Shown here piece by piece: positions 18,390 to 29,182 of a DNA stretch of 64,000 nucleotides. The stretch is taken from the NCBI RefSeq assembly GCF_003343245.1, contig NZ_CP024901.1, positions 3,038,001 to 3,102,000 on the forward strand, given 5' to 3'. Position 1 is the stretch's first letter; each line of letters starts with the position of its first letter. The notes below the pieces were generated by a model. That model was given only the letters and a program-made list of their open reading frames with translations. It was not told the DNA's origin and searched no databases. The translations under genes and the position numbers were made by a program. The DNA is from Photorhabdus laumondii subsp. laumondii (GTDB taxonomy: Bacteria > Pseudomonadota > Gammaproteobacteria > Enterobacterales > Enterobacteriaceae).

Positions 18390-18559
18390 TAAGCTCGCAT
18401 AATTACATGTGCCTAACCTCACACGAAAAGCACCGCATGTCTTCCACGCCACTTGTCCTTAATGATGTTGCGCAACGTTCAACACCACATGGTATCTGCG
18501 CAAACCATAAAGTTGGCGACTCACTATTTTATCCAATTAAAACCTGTAGATAGATTGTC

Positions 18560-19969
18560 ATGAAAAAAACCAAAATTGTTTGTACTATCGGACCAAAAAC
18601 AGAATCCGAAGAAAAACTGGCCGAACTGTTGAATGCCGGCATGAATGTTATGCGCCTCAACTTTTCACACGGAGACTATGAAGAGCACGGCCAGCGTATT
18701 CAAAATATCCATTCAGTTATGACTAAGACAGGTAAACAAGCCGCTATTTTGCTGGATACTAAAGGCCCTGAAATTCGAACTATGAAGCTGGAAGGCGGTA
18801 ACGATGTCTCTCTAACCGCAGGTCAGACCTTCACTTTTACCACTGACACTTCCGTTATCGGTAATAAAGACCGTGTTGCTGTCACTTACCGCGGTTTCCC
18901 CGCGGATCTGGCTCCCGGTAATACCGTGCTAGTTGATGACGGCTTGATCGGCATGACAGTTAAAGAAGTCACTAAGTCAGAGGTTATTTGCCAAGTTTTG
19001 AATAACGGTGATTTGGGGGAAAATAAAGGTGTTAATCTGCCGGGTATTTCCATCAGCCTGCCTGCCCTGGCTGAAAAAGATAAGCAAGATTTGATCTTTG
19101 GTTGCCAACAAGGTGTTGATTTCGTCGCCGCTTCTTTTATCCGCAAGCGCTCCGATGTTCTGGAAATCCGTGAACATCTGAAAGCGCACGGCGGTGAAAA
19201 CATTCAAATCATCTCTAAGATTGAAAATCAGGAAGGTCTGAACAATTTTGATGAAATTCTGGAAGCTTCTGACGGGATCATGGTTGCTCGTGGTGATCTT
19301 GGCGTTGAAATTCCGGTTGAAGAAGTGATCTTCGCCCAGAAGATGATGATTCAAAAATGTAATATCGCTCGCAAAGTTGTTATCACTGCAACTCAAATGC
19401 TCGATTCTATGATTAAAAACCCGCGCCCTACCCGTGCGGAAGCCGGTGACGTCGCTAACGCTATTTTGGATGGTACTGATGCAGTTATGCTTTCTGGCGA
19501 AAGTGCAAAAGGCAAATATCCAATAGAAGCAGTGACTATCATGGCAACGATTTGTGAACGTACAGACCGCGTTATGCCAAGCCGTATCGAAGCCGTCCAT
19601 TGCCGTAACCTGCGCGTGACCGAAGCGGTGTGTCGTGGTGCCGTTGAAACAGCAGAAAAACTGGAAGCCCCTCTGATTGTGGTCGCAACCTATGGCGGTA
19701 AATCTGCCAAATCCATTCGTAAGTATTTCCCTGACGCGCCCATTCTGGCATTAACGACTAATGAAGTGACTGCCCGCCAATTACTGCTTGTTAAGGGTGT
19801 TTTTACCCAAATTGTTAAAGAAATCGCCTCTACCGACGATTTCTACCGCATTGGTAAAGAAGCGGCGCTAGCAAGTGGCCTAGCGAAGAAAGGTGAAATC
19901 GTGGTTATGGTATCTGGTGCCCTGGTTCCAAGCGGCACAACCAACACGTCGTCTGTTCACGTCCTTTAA
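18560..19969 (+). CDS. pykF: Pyruvate kinase I (type I)
   Basis: Converts phosphoenolpyruvate and ADP to pyruvate and ATP, the fructose-1,6-bisphosphate-activated glycolytic isozyme. The product is 469 residues (E. coli 470). It starts [20 protein letters not shown], with catalytic segments [48 protein letters not shown] and [20 protein letters not shown], plus the C-terminal FBP-binding domain. ATG 18560 lacks a strong Shine-Dalgarno. The leader is unusually long (~350 nt from the predicted promoter) because an ERIC element lies in it. Confidence 0.97.
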   Translation: MKKTKIVCTIGPKTESEEKLAELLNAGMNVMRLNFSHGDYEEHGQRIQNIHSVMTKTGKQAAILLDTKGPEIRTMKLEGGNDVSLTAGQTFTFTTDTSVIGNKDRVAVTYRGFPADLAPGNTVLVDDGLIGMTVKEVTKSEVICQVLNNGDLGENKGVNLPGISISLPALAEKDKQDLIFGCQQGVDFVAASFIRKRSDVLEIREHLKAHGGENIQIISKIENQEGLNNFDEILEASDGIMVARGDLGVEIPVEEVIFAQKMMIQKCNIARKVVITATQMLDSMIKNPRPTRAEAGDVANAILDGTDAVMLSGESAKGKYPIEAVTIMATICERTDRVMPSRIEAVHCRNLRVTEAVCRGAVETAEKLEAPLIVVATYGGKSAKSIRKYFPDAPILALTTNEVTARQLLLVKGVFTQIVKEIASTDDFYRIGKEAALASGLAKKGEIVVMVSGALVPSGTTNTSSVHVL

Positions 19970-19989
19970 TTTAATAAGTCGCTTTATTT

Positions 19990-20022
19990 CTGAAACACCG
20001 TAAATATGGCGGTGTTTCAGGA
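19990..20022 (+). terminator. Hairpin after pykF
   Basis: A perfect 11-bp stem (CTGAAACACCG/CGGTGTTTCAG) with a 9-nt loop, 20 bp after the stop codon. The T-run is weak. Confidence 0.6.
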
Positions 20023-20221
20023 TATTGAATATCTGGTTTTCTCCGCCAATACCAAATTACTTTCCCAATCGTCATATTATACCCGTTAAGATTAATAATA
20101 ATGCCATTCTCTGTTTTCTCGCGGTCAGAAAATGGCTTAACTCTCAACAATGATGGCATTTTCCAGCACTACATTATTTGTGGAGAATCCACTTTACATA
20201 TCATCAATATCTTTGTCTTAA

Positions 20222-21073
20222 TCATGGCTCATCGAAAGCTTTACCGACTTCACTTAAATTTTGGAACTCACTTTTTGTTCCGGTCGCTTTCGCTTGAATC
20301 GAGCACAGGATATCTTGACGGCTAAAAATCGAAGCTTGCAAAAGTGCTATTTGTTGCAATGATTCGTAAACACCATGATCACGGCTGTAAAGCATGGCTC
20401 GTTTAACCCCGTTAATAGCAATTGGTGGCCGATCAGCAATACGCCGGGCAGTCGCGAGAGCACCTTCGATTAGTGTTTCCGTAGAAGGGAACACTTTTAC
20501 CACCAGCCCCAAATCATGAGCCTGAACCGCACTCAACGTATCCCCAGTTAGCGCGAGATAGCGAGCTATACCACTTGGGATCAAATGTTGCAAACGTTGA
20601 AGAATACCTAAGTCAGCCATCATACCAATATTGGTTTCTTCTATACGAAACTTCGCATTTTCAGCAGCAAAACAAAAATCGCACGCAGCAATTAAATCAA
20701 AACCTGCACCAAGACAAGCGCCTTGTACTGCGGCAATAATGGGGAATCGGGCATGTTCCAATACGCTTATCGCCTCTTGCATTTGCAATAAGCTGAACTG
20801 CATCGCTTCCCGCTCATTAGGATTAGCCGTATTAGCCTCTTTGCTAGAGGCAAAGATTTGCAAGTCAAGCCCACCACAAAATGTGTTTCCCTGTGCAGAT
20901 ATCACCATTGCCCGCACTTCACCTGAACGACTGAGTTGTTCTACTGTTTCAGGAAACCGTTTCCAAAACCCAAGCGCCAAACTATTTGCCTTTTCGGGAC
21001 GACTGAGTTGTAAATGAGCGACTCCGTTGTCAATGCTGATGTTAAAATATTCGTTAGATTGATCACTTAACAT
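20222..21073 (-). CDS. Enoyl-CoA hydratase/isomerase family protein
   Basis: Crotonase-fold protein, 283 residues, acting on acyl-CoA thioesters. The oxyanion-hole signatures are present: FCGGLDL near residue 65, and PIIAAVQGACLGAGFDLIAACDFCFAAENAKF. Glu in RIEETNIGMMADLG and the downstream Asp correspond to catalytic positions of dienoyl-CoA isomerase-like members, so isomerase activity is possible. Start ATG 21073 has GAGG upstream. It has no counterpart at this place in E. coli, and there is no operon partner: pykF is convergent and lpp divergent. The exact substrate cannot be told from sequence. Confidence 0.85.
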   Translation of the reverse strand: MLSDQSNEYFNISIDNGVAHLQLSRPEKANSLALGFWKRFPETVEQLSRSGEVRAMVISAQGNTFCGGLDLQIFASSKEANTANPNEREAMQFSLLQMQEAISVLEHARFPIIAAVQGACLGAGFDLIAACDFCFAAENAKFRIEETNIGMMADLGILQRLQHLIPSGIARYLALTGDTLSAVQAHDLGLVVKVFPSTETLIEGALATARRIADRPPIAINGVKRAMLYSRDHGVYESLQQIALLQASIFSRQDILCSIQAKATGTKSEFQNLSEVGKAFDEP

Positions 21074-21439
21074 AACAAACTCCTCTTACCAGTTTGAATT
21101 TGAGCCTAGGATTCAACCTGAACATTGTCAAGTTATTCATCTACAATAAGATTTACTTAACAAATTTGTTTTAAGAGAAACCCTAAATTTATGTATAAAA
21201 AAATAGCTTCATAAATGAGATACTCCGATAGTTCAATAGAGGTAAGATGACCTGGATGTTGTATTTCTTATTTATAAGAATTTTTAACTAAAATTATTTC
21301 GAAGAATATCATTCCCTCATGGAATAGGCTTTTTTTGATTAAAATGTTACTCAACGGTTTTGTTTTTTTACATTTAGATGAAAATTATCCGCTCACTAAA
21401 GAGAAAAATTGAAATAATTGGTTTTCATGATAAAAATTT

Positions 21440-21478
21440 ATTCTCTTTCTAAAAAACTTTGTGTAATACTTACATGGC
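21440..21478 (+). promoter_or_regulatory. lpp promoter
   Basis: The AAAAAACTTTGTGTAATACT block is nearly identical to the strong E. coli lpp promoter, with -10 TAATACT at 21464-21470 and a conserved leader (GGAGATTAACTT, TCTAGAGGGTATTA) before the ATG. Confidence 0.85.
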
Positions 21479-21514
21479 TACTTGGAGATTAACTTAAATC
21501 TAGAGGGTATTATA

Positions 21515-21751
21515 ATGAATCGTACTAAAATTGTACTGGGTGCAGTAGTTCTGGCTTCTACTCTGTTGGCTGGTTGTTCAAGCACTGCTAAGGTTGACCA
21601 ACTGACTTCTGATATTCAGACTCTGAATGCAAAAGTTGATCAACTGAGCAATGACGTGAACGCAGTACATACTGACGTTCAAGCCGCTAAAGACGATGCA
21701 GCTCGTGCGAATCAGCGTCTGGATAATCAAGTTCGTTCCTACAAAAAATAA
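21515..21751 (+). CDS. lpp: Murein (Braun) lipoprotein Lpp
   Basis: Abundant trimeric coiled-coil lipoprotein that tethers the outer membrane to peptidoglycan. The length is 78 residues as in E. coli. It has a signal peptide with lipobox LLAGC (mature N-terminal Cys21), heptad repeats ([18 protein letters not shown]) and a C-terminal Lys for covalent linkage by an L,D-transpeptidase. ATG 21515 follows AGAGGG. A strong terminator follows. ldtE, an L,D-transpeptidase gene, is the convergent neighbour. Confidence 0.98.
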   Translation: MNRTKIVLGAVVLASTLLAGCSSTAKVDQLTSDIQTLNAKVDQLSNDVNAVHTDVQAAKDDAARANQRLDNQVRSYKK

Positions 21752-21770
21752 TTTTTTGTAATTATGTACA

Positions 21771-21806
21771 AAAATGGCACACAGTCCATCTGTGTGCCAT
21801 TTTTTT
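21771..21806 (+). terminator. lpp intrinsic terminator
   Basis: A 14-bp stem AAAATGGCACACAG/CTGTGTGCCATTTT with a 5-nt loop and then TTT. The A-rich 5' arm also serves the opposite strand. Confidence 0.92.
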
Positions 21807-21861
21807 ATCATCAGATTCTGTCAGGTAAATATTCGCTGACTTCCTTGTCCGCAATAAAATA

Positions 21862-22944
21862 TTAATTTTCCCGATAGATTGGCCCAGGCTGATATAACGG
21901 CGGTAATTTAAACGATTCAGATACATCGTTATTCACTGCCTGTTCTGCACCTTTAACATCATCTTCCATCGGCACGATATTCTCTTCTGGATTCTCTTCT
22001 GGTAAATCCTGTTGTGTTTCAGGCTCTATACCTTTACTTACCAGCACTGGCATACCAGAACGACGTACCATCGCTTGTTCAACAATATTCTTATCTGTCT
22101 TGTTATTATCAATGAACTTGTTCAAATCGGCTGAGCGGACAATAGGTAATGTCTGTGGATTATCATCCTCTTTTTTAGACAATGGCTGATGTACTTCAAT
22201 ATAACGCTTACCACTTGGTTCTACAGAATACTTAACCGCTTCATTGATAATCTGTACTCGTGTTCCACGAGGAACGGCGTTGAATAACGTTTCAATATCA
22301 TCAGGACGTAAACGGATACAACCGGAACTCACCCGCATACCGATACCAAAATCAGCATTCGTGCCGTGGATCAAGTATTCTCCACGCCCGGCTGCTAAGC
22401 GCAACGCAAATGCGCCCATTGGGTTTTCCGGACCAGCAGGAACAACCGCAGGTAAAATAACCCCCTGTTCAGCATAATGTTTACGGATATTCTTAGTCGG
22501 CGTCCAAGTTGGATCTTTAATTAGCTGACTCACAGATGTTGTCATCACTGGCGTATTACGACCGAGTTGCCCAATACCAATGGGATACACGATGACGTTG
22601 TTTTTTCCTTTAGGAAAATAGTAGAGTCTAAGTTCTGCAAGGTTAATCACAATTCCCTGCCTCGGTGTATCAGGCAACAACATTTGTGATGGAATAATCA
22701 GTTCAGAACCCTGAGCAGGCAAATAAGGGTCGGTACCTGGATTAGCTTCCAGCATTGCCAGTAAACCAATTTTATATTCAGCAGCAATGGCCTCTAAAGA
22801 ACGTCCATCATCGGGTACAACCAATGTCGTATTTTCGCCAATTAAACGACTATTGGCCGCTGGCAAAGTATATTCTGTGGCACTGACTGTGTTAGTTAGC
22901 CCACTGAACAATAACACGCCAATAAACGTTAAAACTCGTTTCAT
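21862..22944 (-). CDS. ldtE: L,D-transpeptidase, LdtE (YnhG)-like
   Basis: Periplasmic YkuD-fold enzyme. E. coli LdtE forms 3-3 (mDAP-mDAP) cross-links in peptidoglycan. The 360-residue product has a signal peptide (MKRVLTFIGVLLFSG...SATE), a LysM-like segment around residues 40-85 and the catalytic domain with HGTN (His193) and SSGCIR (Cys209). The C-terminal ~80 residues are acidic and proline-rich and longer than in E. coli (334 aa). ATG 22944 with AGGAAG fits; the frame extends to 22998 without conservation. Confidence 0.93.
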   Translation of the reverse strand: MKRVLTFIGVLLFSGLTNTVSATEYTLPAANSRLIGENTTLVVPDDGRSLEAIAAEYKIGLLAMLEANPGTDPYLPAQGSELIIPSQMLLPDTPRQGIVINLAELRLYYFPKGKNNVIVYPIGIGQLGRNTPVMTTSVSQLIKDPTWTPTKNIRKHYAEQGVILPAVVPAGPENPMGAFALRLAAGRGEYLIHGTNADFGIGMRVSSGCIRLRPDDIETLFNAVPRGTRVQIINEAVKYSVEPSGKRYIEVHQPLSKKEDDNPQTLPIVRSADLNKFIDNNKTDKNIVEQAMVRRSGMPVLVSKGIEPETQQDLPEENPEENIVPMEDDVKGAEQAVNNDVSESFKLPPLYQPGPIYREN

Positions 22945-22986
22945 GCTTGCTTCCTGGAATGACTTCTGAATGTTATTGAATAAATT

Positions 22987-23022
22987 TATACCCGTCATCT
23001 TTCAAGTTGCCTCTTTGTTGGC
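22987..23022. repeat. ERIC fragment, copy 9
   Basis: Only the first ~36 bp of an ERIC end remain between ldtE and sufE. Confidence 0.75.
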
Positions 23023-23065
23023 CGTACATATTATCAGTAGCTGAAGAAACGCGTAAGACTGGCAA

Positions 23066-23482
23066 CTAAACCATTTTACTTGTCCTATTTCGGATGGCAT
23101 GTATCATCGCGTGCAGCCCCTGCGTGCGTGAGGGTGTCAGATGTTGCTCCAAAGACAATTTTCCAAAATATTCAGTCACATCCAAATCCAGAATCTCCTG
23201 GGTTGTTTTACCTTGAAACAGAATAAAGACAATCGCAACCAATCCTTTAACAATCGCAGCATCACTATCACCAATAAATTCCACTTTGTTTTGGTGATTC
23301 ATTCTCAGTAATATCCACACCTGGCTCTGGCAACCTGCGATTAAGTTCTCAGGTTGGCGTTGTTCGTCAGTAAGAGGAGGCAACTTCGCCCCCAGTTCAA
23401 TCATATAGAGATATCTTTCTTCCCAATTCCGGCAACGGGAAAAATTACGTAACAACTTATTTGTGTCGGGCAAACTTGCCAT
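23066..23482 (-). CDS. sufE: Cysteine desulfuration protein SufE
   Basis: Accepts persulfide sulfur from SufS and passes it to the SufBCD scaffold. It has 138 residues as in E. coli, with acceptor Cys51 in AGCQSQVW. It is the last gene of sufABCDSE, starting 37 bp after sufS. Confidence 0.97.
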   Translation of the reverse strand: MASLPDTNKLLRNFSRCRNWEERYLYMIELGAKLPPLTDEQRQPENLIAGCQSQVWILLRMNHQNKVEFIGDSDAAIVKGLVAIVFILFQGKTTQEILDLDVTEYFGKLSLEQHLTPSRTQGLHAMIHAIRNRTSKMV

Positions 23483-23519
23483 GACTTTTTCCTTATCACT
23501 CTTTCGAGCTATACCTTAC

Positions 23520-24758
23520 TCAACCCAGTAACTGTTCTATTCGTTGCAATGCAACAACAAGTGCATCAATATCTTCTTGCGTAGTATAAATCGCCAATGA
23601 GGCCCTACACATACTGGAAACGTGATAATGTTCCATCACAGGAAGGGCACAATGATGCCCGGTACGGATCGCTATCCCATATTGGTCGAGGAAACTTCCC
23701 ACATCATAAGCATGATGTCGGCCAAGGTTGAAAGCAATAACCCCCTGACGTTGCTCAGGACCATACAATTTCAGGGTTTTGACCTCTTTCAGCCGTGCCA
23801 TTGCATAATCCATCAGTGCCTGTTCATGCTGCTGAATTTCATCCAGCCCAAGTGAAGTGACATAATCGACAGCAGCACCAAGCCCAATAATTCCCGTAAT
23901 ATTTGGGGTTCCCGCCTCAAATCGCCACGGTGGTTCTGCATAGGTTATCCCCTTTTGCAGGCTGACCTGTTTTATCATCGCGCCACCCCCTTCCCAAGGT
24001 GGCATAGCATCCAGCAGGGATTTGCGCCCATAAAGCACACCAATGCCTGTTGGGCCATATAATTTGTGACTGGAAAAAACATAGAAATCGCAATCCAGAT
24101 CCTGCACATCAATTTGCTTATGCATAATGGCCTGAGCGCCATCGACCAGAATATGTAACCGCCCTTCCTGCTCATCAGCCAGTTTTCTTGCCTGTTTTAT
24201 GATTTGACGTACAGGATTCACGGTGCCAAGCACATTAGAGAGATGAGTAAAAGAAAGCAATTTAGTCCGTGAATCAATCAAAGAAGCTAAAATTGCTTGA
24301 TCCAATTCGCCATTCTCATTCAATGGCCATACTCTAATTTCAAACCCAATCTGTTCTGCCAGCATATACCACGGAACGATATTGGCGTGATGTTCCATTT
24401 CAGTAATAACAATATTATCGCCATTATTGATAAACTTGCGGCCATAACTGTTAGCAATCAGGTTAATCCCTTCCGTCGTACCTTTGACGAAGACAATTTC
24501 TTCATGACTTTGAGCATGAATAAATTGCGCTATCTGGTAGCGCACATTTTCAACCATTCGAGTAGCCGCAGAGCTCAGGGTATGAATTCCCCGGTGCACT
24601 GCCGCATACTGGTGCAAACAAAATTCACTTTCTCGTTCAATAACCGAAACCGGCTTCTGAGCACTAGCAGCACTATCAAGATAAACCAGTGGATGCCCAT
24701 TAACCTGTTGAGTTAATACCGGGAAATCTTGCCGCACCTTTTTTACAGAAAAAGTCAT
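23520..24758 (-). CDS. sufS: Cysteine desulfurase SufS
   Basis: PLP enzyme (group II) that removes sulfur from cysteine for Fe-S cluster assembly under iron limitation or oxidative stress. The 412-residue product has PLP lysine Lys232 in [10 protein letters not shown] and active-site Cys370 in [10 protein letters not shown]. Its ATG overlaps the sufD stop codon (ATGA), so translation is coupled. Its partner SufE follows immediately. Confidence 0.97.
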
Positions 24759-26071
24759 CTTTCCACTCTCGCTAAACGGTGCTTAATGTGGTTCATAACA
24801 ATAGCCTTCAGGGATTCATCTTCAATAGATTCAGTCAGCTCCGCAGCAAAAGCAAATACCATCATATGCTCTGCATCGCGTCGGCTGATACCGCGTGATT
24901 GCAGATAAAACAGTTGCTCTTCATCTATCCGACCAACAGTCGCACCATGACTGCATTTCACATCATCAGCGTAAATTTCCAGTTGGGGTTTGGTATCCAC
25001 TTCTGCTTGTTTGCCTAACAACAAATTGTTATTGGTCATTTGTCCGTCGGTTTTCAATGCGTGAGGAGCCACTTTAATCATGCCGTTAAATACCGCTTTG
25101 CTCTGATCCATCACAATGGTTTTATGCAACTGACGGCTTTCACAATGTCCCTTATGATGTTCCAAATAAGTACGCGTATCGGCAACCTCTTTTCCTTGCG
25201 GCAACAGTAAGCTGTTCAACGACAAATTGGCCCCTTCGCCATTCAACTTAACGCTGGTATTGTGTCGGCCAAGCCCTGAGCCTAATAAAAAGCTGGTACT
25301 TTTTACTTGAGCATCACGACCAATCACAATATCGTTATGGGCAAAGTGATAGCTTGCGCTGTTCTCAACCCCCAGTTTTATATGGGTGAAATGAGCATTA
25401 TCCCCCACTTCCGCGGTTAATCGGCCTCCTGTCATATGAGGTTGTTGCCCATCAATACTGACGAAATGTTCAATCACGCTGGCGCTCGCATTCGTGCCTA
25501 CAGCAATGTGGTAGCGGTAATGACTGCTATTCAACGCTTCACTACAGTGACTACTGGTTATATTCAGCAGGTAAAGGGGCTTTTCTGCCACTTGCCCAGC
25601 CTTTAACGTAATAACCAAAGGCTGTTGGGCCAAACTCTCTGTCAAATGCAGAAAAATCTCACCCTGTTGTATCGGTGCAGGAAGCCCACTTTTGTTATCC
25701 AGTAAACTGAGCTGATATGGCCCAAATTCACAGGAACTCAGTAACGGTGAAAAACAACCATTCACCATCACGACACGCCAACAATCCATTGAAATCGCTA
25801 GCTGTTCACATTGTGCTACTGTCAATTCCCAAGTTTTGCTGCTGTATTGCTGATTTAACAATTTATCCAGCGGCGTATAACGCCAATCTTCATGTCTGAA
25901 TTGAGGAAAACCGGTTTTAATGGCTGTCTGCCAATGCAAACTGGCATGAAATGAATCCTCACCATGACGGCAGTGGTACAAATCAGCAAAACGTGCTAAT
26001 GCTTGCTGGTTACGTTCTGCAACTTGCCGCACCTTTTCAGTTCGTTCACTGTTGGTCAATAAGCCAGCCAT
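24755..26071 (-). CDS. sufD: Fe-S scaffold protein SufD
   Basis: Right-handed beta-helix partner of SufB in the SufBC2D scaffold. From ATG 26071 ([13 protein letters not shown] upstream) the product is 438 residues. The C-terminal half is strongly conserved ([49 protein letters not shown]). The N-terminal ~90 residues diverge. The start lies inside sufC (26 nt overlap). The in-frame extension to 26110 is rejected for lack of conservation. Confidence 0.95.
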
Positions 26072-26792
26072 AACCTTGCTCCTCCAACTTTTTCGCCAGA
26101 CTGAAATCACCGGATTTAATTATTCTTCCCTGATAAAGCACATGCACAAAATCAGGTTTCACATAATCCAAAATACGTTGGTAATGGGTCACAATAATGA
26201 ATGAACGATTTGGATCACGTAGAGAATTCACACCATTAGCCACAATTTTCAATGCATCAATATCCAGCCCTGAATCTGTTTCATCCAGAATACAAAGTGT
26301 CGGCTCCAGCGCGGCCATTTGTAGAATATCATTACGTTTTTTCTCACCACCGGAAAAACCAACATTAACTGAACGTGTCAGCAAATCCGGTGGCATATCT
26401 AACAATTCAATTTTTTCTTCGATAAAATCGGCAAAATCAAAGCGATCCAGCGGCTCCTGATGGCGATATTGGCGGACAGCGTTCACTGCGGTTTGCAGGA
26501 AAAATTGATTACTGACACCCGGAATTTCCACCGGATATTGAAACGCCAGGAAAATCCCCTCACCAGCTCGCTCCTCTGGCTCAAATCCAAGTAAATTTTT
26601 TCCTTTAAAAGTGATTTCACCATCATCGATTTCATACTCTTCACGGCCAGCTAACGTTGCTGATAATGTACTTTTACCGGAACCGTTCGGCCCCATAATG
26701 GCATGAATTTCACCCGGTTTAACGTCAAGATTTAATCCTTTTAGGATTTCATTACCTTCAACACTGACTCGTAAGTTTTTAATACTTAACAT
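26046..26792 (-). CDS. sufC: Fe-S assembly ATPase SufC
   Basis: ABC-type ATPase of the SufBC2D scaffold; soluble rather than a transporter. The length is 248 residues as in E. coli. It has Walker A GPNGSGKST, Q-loop FLAFQYP, signature SGGEKKR, Walker B LCILDETDSGLD and H-loop VTHY. It lies between sufB (57 bp upstream) and sufD (26 nt overlap). Confidence 0.97.
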   Translation of the reverse strand: MLSIKNLRVSVEGNEILKGLNLDVKPGEIHAIMGPNGSGKSTLSATLAGREEYEIDDGEITFKGKNLLGFEPEERAGEGIFLAFQYPVEIPGVSNQFFLQTAVNAVRQYRHQEPLDRFDFADFIEEKIELLDMPPDLLTRSVNVGFSGGEKKRNDILQMAALEPTLCILDETDSGLDIDALKIVANGVNSLRDPNRSFIIVTHYQRILDYVKPDFVHVLYQGRIIKSGDFSLAKKLEEQGYGWLIDQQ

Positions 26793-26849
26793 ATTACATG
26801 CCTTCGAACGACTTAACGTTCTGTCATAAAAAAGGGAAACAGGGAAAAC

Positions 26850-28346
26850 TCATCCGACACTGTGTTCAAGGCTGATCGCCAGCAATTTTTGTGCCTCAAC
26901 GGCAAATTCAAGGGGAAGTTCAGAGAACACATCCTTACAGAACCCATTAACAATCATAGAAATAGCATCATCTTCACTGATGCCACGTTGCAAACAATAG
27001 AACAATTGATCCTCACCAATGCGGGAGGTTGTCGCTTCATGCTCCAGTTGCGCCGTATTGTTCTGTACTTCCACATAAGGGAATGTATGTGCACCACATT
27101 CTGTACCAATCAACATGGAGTCACATTGGGTATAGTTACGGGCGTTTTCTGCTCCCGGTAATATTTTGACCAACCCACGATAACTGTTCTGACTACGGCC
27201 AGCAGAAATGCCTTTTGAAATGATGGTCGATTTGGTATTACGGCCAATGTGGATCATTTTGGTACCGGTATCTGCCTGCTGAGTACCGTTAGTCAAAGCC
27301 ACGGAGAAAAATTCGCCAATCGAATTATCCCCTTTCAAGATCACACTGGGATATTTCCAAGTAATTGCGGAACCTGTTTCCGATTGAGTCCAAGACATTT
27401 TGGCATTTTCGCCTTCACATAATGCCCTTTTAGTGACAAAGTTGAGAATTCCCCCAGCACTGTCACCACCGGAAAACCAGTTCTGGACAGTGGAATATTT
27501 CACTTCGGCATCTTTATGGATAATCACTTCGACAACAGCAGCATGAAGCTGATAGCTATCACGCACCGGTGCAGAACACCCTTCTATATAGCTGACATAA
27601 CTGCCTTCATCAGCAATCAGGATAGTACGCTCAAATTGGCCCGTTTTCGCCGCGTTGATACGAAAATAGGTGGACAGTTCCATTGGACATCGGACGCCTT
27701 TTGGCACATAAACAAAAGTACCATCAGAAGCCACTGCGGCATTCAACGCGGCAAAAAAATTATCGTGGCTTGCAACCACACTGCCGAGGTATTTACGGAC
27801 CAATCCGGGATATTCCTGTATCGCTTCACTAAATGAACAGAAAATAATCCCTTCTTTCGCTAACTTATCCCGATAGGTCGTTGAAACAGAGACGGAGTCA
27901 AAAATAGCATCTACCGCAACAGCTTCACCTTCCCGTACAGGAACACCCAACTTATCAAATGTTTCTTCAATTTCCGCGGTTAAATAGCTATTAGCTTGCT
28001 CCGACCCTGTCCCTTGAACAGCACCAGATTGTGAATTGCAACTATCACTACAAGCACCGCATGAAGGTGCTGAATAGTAACTGTAGTCCTGGTAATCAAG
28101 ATTAGGATAATTCGCTTTCAACCAATGGGGTTCTTCCATTCCTAACCAATGGCGATAAGCCTCCAACCGAAATTCAAGCATCCATTCGGGCTCATTGCGT
28201 TTTGCGGAAATAGCCCGCACAACATCTTCACTCAAACCTTTAGCTAGCTCATCCGTCGCTACCTGAGTAAAGAAGCCTTCTTTATAGCGATGATCGCTGA
28301 GCCAAGTCTGCACATCATCACTGATTTCTACATTGCTCTGAGACAT
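26850..28346 (-). CDS. sufB: Fe-S scaffold protein SufB
   Basis: Core scaffold where the cluster is assembled. The product is 498 residues (E. coli 495). It has [15 protein letters not shown] near residue 95, conserved [32 protein letters not shown] and the C-terminal QCDSMLIG...[10 protein letters not shown] block. There are two start options. ATG 28346 ([12 protein letters not shown]) matches family length; GTG at 28358 directly abuts the sufA stop and would add four residues. Neither has a strong Shine-Dalgarno, suggesting coupling to sufA translation. Confidence 0.96.
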   Translation of the reverse strand: MSQSNVEISDDVQTWLSDHRYKEGFFTQVATDELAKGLSEDVVRAISAKRNEPEWMLEFRLEAYRHWLGMEEPHWLKANYPNLDYQDYSYYSAPSCGACSDSCNSQSGAVQGTGSEQANSYLTAEIEETFDKLGVPVREGEAVAVDAIFDSVSVSTTYRDKLAKEGIIFCSFSEAIQEYPGLVRKYLGSVVASHDNFFAALNAAVASDGTFVYVPKGVRCPMELSTYFRINAAKTGQFERTILIADEGSYVSYIEGCSAPVRDSYQLHAAVVEVIIHKDAEVKYSTVQNWFSGGDSAGGILNFVTKRALCEGENAKMSWTQSETGSAITWKYPSVILKGDNSIGEFFSVALTNGTQQADTGTKMIHIGRNTKSTIISKGISAGRSQNSYRGLVKILPGAENARNYTQCDSMLIGTECGAHTFPYVEVQNNTAQLEHEATTSRIGEDQLFYCLQRGISEDDAISMIVNGFCKDVFSELPLEFAVEAQKLLAISLEHSVG

Positions 28347-28358
28347 ATATTGGTACAC

Positions 28359-28727
28359 TTATATACCAAAGCTTTCACCACACCCACAGGCATGTTGTGC
28401 TTTTGGATTATTGAATTTAAATATCTGATTTAAACCTTCACGAACGAAATCCACTTCCGTACCATCAATAAATGGCATTGCTTTCAGAGGGACATATAAA
28501 CATGCACCTTCATTTTCATACCTCAGATCATCAGGTGCGGGATCGTTAACCATCTCAAACACATAGCCAAAGCCGGCACATCCCGATTGCTTAACCCCCA
28601 GATATAACCCTTTGCTTTGTGGGTTTTGCTGCATCAACTTTAAGATCTGCGCTGCGGCTCTCGCGGTGATGGTGATTCCTTGCCATGCGGTTTCATTCAG
28701 AGAAAAGGTTTCAACACTGTTTGTCAT
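28359..28727 (-). CDS. sufA: A-type Fe-S carrier SufA
   Basis: Carries assembled clusters to apo-targets and is the first gene of the suf operon. The length is 122 residues as in E. coli. Cluster ligands are Cys50 (KQSGCAGFGY), Cys114 and Cys116 (CGCGESFGI). ATG 28727 has GAGGT upstream; the frame to 28739 is not conserved. A Fur-type box lies ~70 bp upstream. Confidence 0.96.
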   Translation of the reverse strand: MTNSVETFSLNETAWQGITITARAAAQILKLMQQNPQSKGLYLGVKQSGCAGFGYVFEMVNDPAPDDLRYENEGACLYVPLKAMPFIDGTEVDFVREGLNQIFKFNNPKAQHACGCGESFGI

Positions 28728-28795
28728 AGTTGACCTCACATTTATTCTATAGCTATTCTTGCCGCCGTTATCGGAGTGCTCTCCTCCTGTATAAT

Positions 28796-28815
28796 GGTAA
28801 TGATAACCTTTATCA
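28796..28815 (-). promoter_or_regulatory. Fur box upstream of sufA
   Basis: TGATAACCTTTATCA (28801-28815) matches the 7-1-7 Fur consensus TGATAAT-N-ATTATCA at 12 of 14 positions, and the overlapping GGTAATGATAAC extends it leftward. suf operons are Fur-repressed in enterics. Confidence 0.75.
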
Positions 28816-28920
28816 CTTCAACCATTTGTTTTAAGAGGATATACCTTGATCAGCCCAAATTTTATACAAATACGATGATTTATGTTCATTTCACATGAAG
28901 GTATATCTTTAATTTATTGT

Positions 28921-28998
28921 TTTATCTATAAATTATTAGTTTGATCAATTGTGCTATATTTTACTTATTAGCGTAAAATAAAAGCACAAAAAGTTCAT
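28921..28998. repeat. 78-bp direct repeat, left copy
   Basis: Identical over 78 bp to 30935-31012. It marks the downstream boundary of a DUF262-type gene tail in both places. Beyond it the two flanks stay recognisably similar and both hold a hairpin. Confidence 0.85.
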
Positions 28999-29182
28999 CA
29001 GAAACACTATTTGATGTGAACTTTCAGATATACGGGAAAATAGTTCCTTTCCCAGTATGAAAATAGCAGCCAACCAGATAAAATTGACATAGTTAGCCGA
29101 AGATGCAAAATAGAGATTGTCATTATGATCATAATATATAGAAATAGAATTTCTATTTAATCGAGACAATTAATTAAACGCA

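Noticed and set aside
18091..18553. Frames of 78 and 111 codons upstream of pykF
   Set aside because: They cross the pykF promoter and ERIC copy 8; the translated sequence is repeat-derived.
28954..29169. Hydrophobic minus-strand frames here and at 30968-31150 that share the C-terminal FLCFYFTLISKI
   Set aside because: The shared end is just the 78-bp DNA repeat. The frames cross a terminator-like hairpin and lack start signals. A membrane peptide cannot be excluded but is not supported.
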